From Nitriliruptorales bacterium (GTDB taxonomy: Bacteria; Actinomycetota; Nitriliruptoria; Nitriliruptorales; Nitriliruptoraceae): DNA of 5,736 nucleotides. A program made the position numbers and the translations under genes. The first letter of the stretch is position 1. Each line of letters opens with the position of its first letter. The stretch lies in contig JAURQY010000003.1 of assembly GCA_030835875.1 (NCBI GenBank), positions 1 through 5,736 on the forward strand, written 5' to 3'. Of the stretch, positions 1 through 4,792 are shown piece by piece. The notes beneath the pieces are model-generated. The model was not told the origin of the DNA, ran no database searches, and saw only the letters and a list, made by a program, of their open reading frames with translations.

Positions 1-744
1 CAACGGGTCGAGGAACCACCGGTTGCGGTACCCGTCGAAGTGCCGGGTCGCGACGACGTCCTCCTCGCGGTCGCTCGCCGGCTCCGCGGGCCGGCAGTCG
101 ATCGCGGCCGCGACACGGGCGTCCGGCGCACCCGCCCGGATCGCCTGCGCGGCGGTGCCATGGCTCACGAGGAGGTGATGCGCGACCGTGAGCGCCTCGC
201 CCATGTCGGTACCGCCCGGAGCGAACACGCCGTCCCGGTGCCCGAGCATCGACGCCACCCAGGGTTCGTTGTGCGTGATCCAGTTCGTCACCCGGTCACC
301 GAGCGCCGCGACCACCAGCGCGGTGTAGTCGGTGAAGCGGCCGACCGTCGCACGCTCCCGCCAGCCGCCCGAGTCCTCGAGCGCCTGCGGCAGGTCCCAG
401 TGGTAGAGCGTCAGCCACGGGGTGATGCCACGCTCCAGCAGCCCGTCGACGAGTCGGTCGTAGAACCCGAGCCCCTGCGGGTCCGGCCGGCCCTGTCCAG
501 CCGGCAGCACGCGGGCCCAGGCGACCGAGAAGCGGTACGCCTCGAGGCCGAGCTCTGCCATCAGGTCGAGGTCATCGTCGAGCCGGTCGACGTGGTCGCA
601 CGCGACCAGTCCGGTGTCACGCAGTCCGCGGCGTGCGATGAAGCGGTCCCAGATCGTCTCACCGCGCCGGTCCGCGGCGCCCTCGATCTGGAAGGCGGAC
701 GTCGCCGCGCCGAGCGTGAACCCGTCCGGTATCGCGCGTGGCAC
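1..744 (-). CDS. Glycoside hydrolase family 1 (beta-glucosidase-like), N-terminal part
   Basis: This gene encodes the first 248 residues of a retaining beta-glycosidase of family GH1, an enzyme that cleaves beta-linked glucosides or galactosides; the C-terminus lies off the left edge. The GTG start at 742-744 is chosen because GGAGG (754-758) lies 9 bases upstream and the protein then opens directly with the family signature: FTLGAATSAFQIEGA (residues 9-23), ACDH (48-51), YRFSVAWARVLP (70-81), LYHWDLPQALE (113-123) and THNEPW (157-162). Glu160 of the NEP motif is the expected acid/base catalyst. The nucleophile motif (I/V)TENG, normally near residue 350, is outside the window, so catalytic completeness cannot be judged. 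No signal peptide is visible, which suggests a cytoplasmic enzyme acting on imported disaccharides or glycosides. Substrate preference (glucoside, galactoside or phospho-sugar) cannot be fixed from this half. It is divergent from the DUF4032 gene across 59 bp. Family assignment is very secure. Confidence 0.95.
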   Translation of the reverse strand, partial: MPRAIPDGFTLGAATSAFQIEGAADRRGETIWDRFIARRGLRDTGLVACDHVDRLDDDLDLMAELGLEAYRFSVAWARVLPAGQGRPDPQGLGFYDRLVDGLLERGITPWLTLYHWDLPQALEDSGGWRERATVGRFTDYTALVVAALGDRVTNWITHNEPWVASMLGHRDGVFAPGGTDMGEALTVAHHLLVSHGTAAQAIRAGAPDARVAAAIDCRPAEPASDREEDVVATRHFDGYRNRWFLDPL

Positions 745-753
745 GTGTCTGCA

Positions 754-758
754 CCTCC
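754..758 (-). promoter_or_regulatory. Shine-Dalgarno sequence of the GH1 gene
   Basis: On the minus strand this reads GGAGG and lies 9 bases before the GTG at 742-744. It settles the start of the GH1 gene, because the other nearby GTG (minus strand, 752-754) is out of frame. The two plus-strand genes in the window have no such site. Confidence 0.75.
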
Positions 759-787
759 GTCGCGGCCCGGACCTCGCCGTCGCCCCG

Positions 788-793
788 ACGCTA
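788..793 (-). promoter_or_regulatory. Putative -10 hexamer (TAGCGT) of the GH1 gene
   Basis: On the minus strand this reads TAGCGT, matching the actinobacterial -10 pattern TANNNT. Initiation about 7 bases downstream would give an untranslated leader of roughly 35-40 bases that contains the GGAGG at 754-758, a normal layout. It overlaps the plus-strand -10 candidate at 792-797, with the TA dinucleotides of both inside a shared CTAG (791-794). I see no convincing -35 hexamer. It is assigned by pattern and position only. Confidence 0.4.
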
Positions 794-797
794 GCCT
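792..797 (+). promoter_or_regulatory. Putative -10 hexamer (TAGCCT) for leaderless DUF4032 mRNA
   Basis: TAGCCT matches TANNNT and ends six bases before the GTG start codon at 804, which places the expected transcription start at or next to the first base of the start codon. No Shine-Dalgarno-like sequence lies in the preceding 25 bases. This is the known layout of leaderless actinobacterial genes. The same hexamer type and six-base spacing occur before metG. Confidence 0.55.
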
Positions 798-803
798 CGC
801 CAC

Positions 804-2030
804 GTGCGCCTCCAGCTGACCGCCCGCACCGGGCACCCCGACTTCCTCGACCTTCCGTGGGACGTCCCGCTGGCTGAGTGGACACACGAACGACTCGTCG
901 AGATGCCGCTCGGTATCCACCGTCACGTCGTCCGAACCGTCCGCTACGACGACCGGCTGTACCACCTCAAGGAGCTGCCCCGCCGCTACGCGCTGCGCGA
1001 GTGGCGGTTCCTCCGGCATCTGAAGGAAGAGGGCGTCCCCGTCGTCGACGTCGTCGGCGTCGTCACGCTGCGCGACGACGCCGAGGGGACGCGGCTCGAC
1101 GCGTGCCTCATCACGCAGCATCTCGAGTTCTCCGTCCCGTACCGGCTCCTCTTCCTGCGCCGTGAGCACCAGACGCTGCGCGACCCACTGATCGACGCGA
1201 TGGCGCAGCTGCTCGTCCGCCTGCATCTGAACGGCTTCTACTGGGGCGACTGCTCGCTCTCCAACACGCTCTTCCGTCGTGACGCGGGCAGCCTCGCCGC
1301 GTACCTCGTCGACACCGAGACGGGCGAGCTCTACGCCGAGCTCTCCGACGGACAGCGGACGACGGACGTCGAGCTCGCCGCCGAGAAGACCGCCGGGGAG
1401 CTCCTCGACCTCCAGGCGGCGAACGTGCTCGGTGACGCGATCGACCCGGCAGACTTCGCCATCGACCTGCAGGACCGGTACGCGCGGCTGTGGGCGGAGC
1501 TCACCCATGATGAGGTGTTCGGCGAGGGGGAGCGGCACCGCATCCACGACCGGCTGCGGCGCATCAACGAGATCGGCTACGACGTCGAGGAGCTCGAGCT
1601 GCTGCGCGAGGACGGCGGGCAGACGCGGCTGCACCTGCGCACGTCGGTCCTCGAGCCGGGCCGCTACACGAGGCTGCTGCGCGAGCTGACCGGGCTCGAG
1701 GCGCAGGACCAGCAGGCGCGCGTCCTGCTCAACGACATCCGGAACTTCGGCGCATGGCTCGCGGACAGCGAGGAGCGTCCGAACGAGGAGTCGCTCGTCG
1801 CACGGCGCTGGCTCGAGCGCTCCTTCGAGCCGACCGTCGCGCTCGTCCCTCACGCGCTCCGCGGACGCCGCCAGGCCCCGCAGGTGTTCGTCGAGGTGCT
1901 CGAGCACTGGCACCGCTGGTCGGCCGAGCAGGGGGAGGACCTCGACCTCTTCGACGCGGCACGGCGCTACGTCGCCGAGGTGCTCCCGGTCGCCGAGGAG
2001 GAGCAGCTCGTCGGGGCGGACGAGGGCTGA
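804..2030 (+). CDS. DUF4032 protein with kinase-like N-terminal domain
   Basis: A 408-residue protein of unknown cellular role. The N-terminal half resembles the protein-kinase/Kdo-kinase (WaaP-like) fold: YHLKELP puts a candidate ATP-binding Lys at 56, LREWRFL a candidate helix-C Glu at 66, GFYWGDCSLSNTL (144-156) gives a catalytic-loop Asp149 with Asn154 at the canonical D-x4-N spacing, and YLVDTETGE (167-175) gives a DFG-like Asp170. I see no glycine-rich loop. The rest, from about residue 220 to 395, is charged, probably helical, and corresponds to the DUF4032 domain of actinobacterial proteins. There is no signal peptide or membrane segment, so it is probably cytoplasmic. The GTG start is supported by the -10-like TAGCCT six bases upstream. 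It is divergent from the GH1 gene and convergent with the hydrolase after 25 bp. Kinase activity and substrate are unknown; retention of the key residues argues for, but does not prove, an active phosphotransferase. Confidence 0.88.
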   Translation: MRLQLTARTGHPDFLDLPWDVPLAEWTHERLVEMPLGIHRHVVRTVRYDDRLYHLKELPRRYALREWRFLRHLKEEGVPVVDVVGVVTLRDDAEGTRLDACLITQHLEFSVPYRLLFLRREHQTLRDPLIDAMAQLLVRLHLNGFYWGDCSLSNTLFRRDAGSLAAYLVDTETGELYAELSDGQRTTDVELAAEKTAGELLDLQAANVLGDAIDPADFAIDLQDRYARLWAELTHDEVFGEGERHRIHDRLRRINEIGYDVEELELLREDGGQTRLHLRTSVLEPGRYTRLLRELTGLEAQDQQARVLLNDIRNFGAWLADSEERPNEESLVARRWLERSFEPTVALVPHALRGRRQAPQVFVEVLEHWHRWSAEQGEDLDLFDAARRYVAEVLPVAEEEQLVGADEG

Positions 2031-2055
2031 GGCTCGCTCGTCACCAGAGGGGACG

Positions 2056-3030
2056 TCAGCCGGTGAGCACCTCGTCGAGGAACGGTCGGAGGACCGCGGC
2101 GAGCTCCGTCGGTCGCTCCTGATGCGGGACGTGGCCGCAGTCGTCGATCAGCGCGAAGCGTCCGGTCGGCACGTTCGCGGCGACCCACCGTCCCCACCGC
2201 GGCTGGATCGTCCGGTCCTGCGCGCCGGTGACGACGAGCGTCGGGACATCGATCCGGCGCAGGACTGACCGCAGGTCCGGCGGTGGCTCCGCGGTCATCA
2301 CCTCCCACAGTCCGCGGGACCAGCCCTGCACGCGCAGGAGGTCGCGGTAGGGCGCGAGGTCCTGCTCCTCCGCCCTGGACGGGTCGGCCCAAGAGCGCGT
2401 GCTCCGCTCCCGTGTCACCCGACCGACGAGTCGCTCGACGACACGTGGTGCGATGCGCCGGACCTGGGCGGATCGCAGCAGGGGACGCAGCGGGGGCGGC
2501 GCGCCGACATCCCCGGTGATCGCGGGCGCGAGGAGGATGAGCGCGCGGACGCGTTCGGGAGCCTGCGCGTACATCTCGAGCACGTTGGTCCCGCCGGCCG
2601 ACGCGCCGACGAGGACGGCTCGGTCGACGCCCAGCGTGTCGAGCAGGGACCAGCCGAGGCGTGCCGCCGCGGCGCGCGTGTACGGGTTGATCGGACGCTG
2701 CCCTCGGACAGGGCGTTCCGTCAGCCCGAACCCCGGCCGGTCCCATGCGACGATGCGGTGGCGCTCGGCGAGGTGCGGGACGAGCCGGTCCCAGACGGCC
2801 GTCGACCCGTAGAAGTGGTGCGACAGCAGCAGCGTCGGTGCGTCGCTCGTGGTGTCGGCCGCTGCGTCGCGCGGACCGTGGACCTCGTGGTGCACCTCGA
2901 TGCCGTCGATCCGCACGAACCTGCTCGACCGGCGCGCGAGCGACCTGCGGGGAAGGCGGTCCGCCGCGGTCGTCTCCGGGAGCAGCATCGGTGCGCCGAC
3001 GAGTGCACCAGCGAGGGAGGCCAGGACCAC
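2056..3030 (-). CDS. Alpha/beta-fold hydrolase
   Basis: An alpha/beta hydrolase of about 324 residues with a full predicted triad. Numbered from the GTG at 3028-3030, the nucleophile is Ser144 in LVGASAGG, the acid is Asp272 in VVTGAQDRTIQP, and the base is His300 in DDCGHVPHQERP. The oxyanion-loop region reads LLLSHHFYGS, followed by VAWDRPGFGLTERP, typical of the esterase/epoxide-hydrolase/dehalogenase superfamily; a real substrate cannot be named. The GTG start has GGAG 10 bases upstream (3041-3044) and leaves 18 bp to metG. An ATG at 2986-2988 would give 310 residues but has no ribosome site. The reading frame stays open to 3258, which would overlap metG by 200 bp and encode an Arg/Asp-rich sequence, so I reject that extension. 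With the GTG start the protein opens with a short hydrophobic stretch (about residues 1-18) followed by RLPRRSLARR, perhaps a membrane anchor with the enzyme inside the cell. It is convergent with the DUF4032 gene. Confidence 0.87.
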   Translation of the reverse strand: MVLASLAGALVGAPMLLPETTAADRLPRRSLARRSSRFVRIDGIEVHHEVHGPRDAAADTTSDAPTLLLSHHFYGSTAVWDRLVPHLAERHRIVAWDRPGFGLTERPVRGQRPINPYTRAAAARLGWSLLDTLGVDRAVLVGASAGGTNVLEMYAQAPERVRALILLAPAITGDVGAPPPLRPLLRSAQVRRIAPRVVERLVGRVTRERSTRSWADPSRAEEQDLAPYRDLLRVQGWSRGLWEVMTAEPPPDLRSVLRRIDVPTLVVTGAQDRTIQPRWGRWVAANVPTGRFALIDDCGHVPHQERPTELAAVLRPFLDEVLTG

Positions 3031-3036
3031 GGTCGG

Positions 3037-3042
3037 TAGGCT
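3037..3042 (+). promoter_or_regulatory. Putative -10 hexamer (TAGGCT) for leaderless metG mRNA
   Basis: TAGGCT fits TANNNT and lies six bases before the metG ATG, the same geometry as TAGCCT before the DUF4032 gene. The closest purine-rich sequence (GGGAGG at 3015-3020) is 28 bases from the ATG, too far to serve as a ribosome site. The hexamer overlaps the minus-strand GGAG of the divergent hydrolase. No clear -35 is seen. Confidence 0.55.
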
Positions 3043-3044
3043 CC
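3041..3044 (-). promoter_or_regulatory. Weak Shine-Dalgarno (GGAG) of the alpha/beta hydrolase
   Basis: On the minus strand this reads GGAG, 10 bases before the GTG at 3028-3030. It is a short match but is the only ribosome-site candidate near any plausible hydrolase start, so it favours that GTG over the ATG at 2986-2988. It overlaps the metG -10 candidate. Confidence 0.35.
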
Positions 3045-3048
3045 AACC

Positions 3049-4764
3049 ATGGAAGAACGCGCCGAGACCGGCTCCAGCGGGACCCGGGCCGGACGCCCGG
3101 GGGCCCGCCACATCCTCGTCGCGGTCGCGTGGCCGTACGCGAACGGCTCGCTGCATCTCGGTCACCTCGCCGGTGCGTACCTGCCGGCCGACATCTTCGC
3201 GCGCTACCACCGGATCGCGGGCGACCGCGTCCTGATGGTCTCCGGCTCCGACGGCCACGGCACGCCGATCACGGTGCGCGCCGAGCAGGAGTCAACCACG
3301 CCCCGTGAGGTCGTGGAGCGCTTCCACCCCGAGTTCCTCCGCTACTGGGACGAGCTCGGCATCTCCTTCGACCTGTTCACGACGACGCTCACCGAGAACC
3401 ATGCCGCCACCACACAGGAGATCCTGCGCGGACTGCACCGCAACGGGTTCCTCGAGGCGCGCACGACGCTGCAGCCCTTCGACCCGGTCGCGAAGCGGTT
3501 CCTCCCGGACCGCTACGTCGAGGGGACGTGCCCCCGCTGCGGCTCCGAGGGCGCGCGTGGTGACCAGTGCGACGCGTGCGGTGCGACGCTCGACCCGACC
3601 GACCTCGTCGACCCGCGCTCGAAGCTGACCGGCGCGACACCGGAGCAGCGCGAGACCGAGCACTTCTTCTTCCTGCTGCCGAAGCTCGGGGAGCGCATGC
3701 TCGCATGGCTCGAGTCGCGTGAGGAATGGCGTCCTCACGTCATCAACTGGGCGCTCGGGTTCGTCCGCGAGGGACTGCAGGACCGTGCGATCACCCGAGA
3801 CATCGACTGGGGCGTGCCGCTCCCTGACGACGTGACGCTCGACGGCGCCGAGGGCAAGCGCGTCTACGTCTGGTTCGACGCGGTCATCGGCTACCTGTCC
3901 GCCTCGCGCGAGTGGGCGCAGCGCACCGGCGACCCCGAGGCGTGGCGGGCATGGTGGGAGGATCCGGCCGCCGAGTCCTACTACTTCATCGGGAAGGACA
4001 ACGTCCCCTTTCACGCCGTGTTCTGGCCGGCGCAGCTGATGGGCTCGGGTGATCTCAACCTCCCGACCGACGTGCCCGCGAACCAGTACGTGACGTTCAA
4101 GGGTGCGAAGGCGTCGAAGTCGCGCGGCGTCGGACGCTCGCTGCTCGACTACCTCGCCGTCTACCAGCCGGACGCCCTGCGCTATGCGGTGGCGGCGCAC
4201 CTCCCCGAGCAGTCGGACGTGGACCTCACCGAGGAGGACATGGTCCGACGCATCAACGACGAGCTCGCCGCGGCATGGGGGAACCTCGTCAACCGTGTGT
4301 TCGCGATGACCGCCAAGACCTTCGACGGCATCGTCCCCGAGGCGGGGGAGCTCGGCGACACCGATCGCGCGCTGCTCGCCATCATCGACCGCACGCTCGC
4401 GGATGCCGGCGGGGCCATCGAGGCCGTCGAGCTGCGGCGTGCGCTCCGGCTCGCGCTGACCGGTGCGCAGGAGGTCAACGCCTACCTGAACGATATGGAG
4501 CCGTGGCGGACGGCGAAGACGGACCTCGCCCGGACGGGCACGACGCTGCACATCGCGCTGCAGGCGATCGCAGGGCTCGTCGTTGCGTTCGCGCCGTTCA
4601 CGCCGTTCTCCTCCGCGACGATCCACGGCTGGCTCGGGCTCGACGGGACGCTCGAGGAGGGCGGCTGGCAGCGACCTGAGGTGCCGGCCGGGACGCGGCT
4701 CGGCGAGGCGACACCGCTCTTCGCGCGGGTCGAGCTCGCGGAGGACGACGCGGCGGAGGGCTGA
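3049..4764 (+). CDS. metG: Methionyl-tRNA synthetase
   Basis: This class I aminoacyl-tRNA synthetase charges tRNA-Met with methionine using ATP, in the cytoplasm. In the 571 residues the nucleotide-binding HIGH motif is HLGH (36-39) and SGSDGHGTPI follows at 65-74. The zinc knuckle has Cys161, 164, 174 and 177, with the same C-x2-C-x9-C-x2-C spacing as the E. coli enzyme, so this is the E. coli/archaeal-like type rather than the shorter zinc-less form. WFDAVIGYLSA lies at 275-285 and the KMSKS loop reads KASKS (354-358). In the helical anticodon domain, Asn412 and Arg416 (GNLVNR) and Trp486 (EPWRTAK) line up with E. coli Asn391, Arg395 and Trp461, which read the CAU anticodon. The protein ends after this domain without the C-terminal tRNA-binding/dimerisation extension of the E. 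coli enzyme, so it may be monomeric. An acidic, variable tail closes it. The ATG start has a -10-like hexamer six bases upstream and no ribosome site. Confidence 0.97.
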   Translation: MEERAETGSSGTRAGRPGARHILVAVAWPYANGSLHLGHLAGAYLPADIFARYHRIAGDRVLMVSGSDGHGTPITVRAEQESTTPREVVERFHPEFLRYWDELGISFDLFTTTLTENHAATTQEILRGLHRNGFLEARTTLQPFDPVAKRFLPDRYVEGTCPRCGSEGARGDQCDACGATLDPTDLVDPRSKLTGATPEQRETEHFFFLLPKLGERMLAWLESREEWRPHVINWALGFVREGLQDRAITRDIDWGVPLPDDVTLDGAEGKRVYVWFDAVIGYLSASREWAQRTGDPEAWRAWWEDPAAESYYFIGKDNVPFHAVFWPAQLMGSGDLNLPTDVPANQYVTFKGAKASKSRGVGRSLLDYLAVYQPDALRYAVAAHLPEQSDVDLTEEDMVRRINDELAAAWGNLVNRVFAMTAKTFDGIVPEAGELGDTDRALLAIIDRTLADAGGAIEAVELRRALRLALTGAQEVNAYLNDMEPWRTAKTDLARTGTTLHIALQAIAGLVVAFAPFTPFSSATIHGWLGLDGTLEEGGWQRPEVPAGTRLGEATPLFARVELAEDDAAEG

Positions 4765-4771
4765 GCCCTTC
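4755..4771. terminator. Hairpin at the metG stop, possible terminator between convergent genes
   Basis: GGAGGGC (4755-4761) can pair with GCCCTTC (4765-4771) as six Watson-Crick pairs and one G-T pair, leaving the metG stop codon TGA (4762-4764) as the loop. It lies between convergent metG and galE and could end transcripts from both sides. There is no T-run on either side, so it is not a classical intrinsic terminator; GC-rich actinobacteria often use hairpins lacking a U-tract, but chance pairing is also plausible in DNA of this composition. Confidence 0.35.
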
Positions 4772-4792
4772 CTCGCGGTGGACCTGCGCCGC

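Noticed and set aside
40..819. A 259-codon open frame on the plus strand opposite the GH1 gene.
   Set aside because: The minus strand here encodes unmistakable GH1 motifs including NEP; the plus-strand product is Arg/Pro-rich noise.
561..1913. A 450-codon open frame on the minus strand across the DUF4032 gene.
   Set aside because: It lies opposite a family-matched gene and also overlaps the GH1 gene; the protein is low in complexity and has no domain signature.
2031..2071. Possible terminator between the DUF4032 gene and the hydrolase (GGTGAGCACC and CCTCGTCGAGG palindromes nearby).
   Set aside because: Both palindromes lie inside the hydrolase coding end, have loops of one or two bases and no T-run; the 25-bp gap itself holds no stable hairpin that I can see.
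3031..3258. N-terminal extension of the alpha/beta hydrolase to the ATG at 3258.
   Set aside because: It would overlap the 5' end of metG by about 200 bp, where metG encodes the HIGH motif, and the added residues do not resemble an alpha/beta hydrolase.
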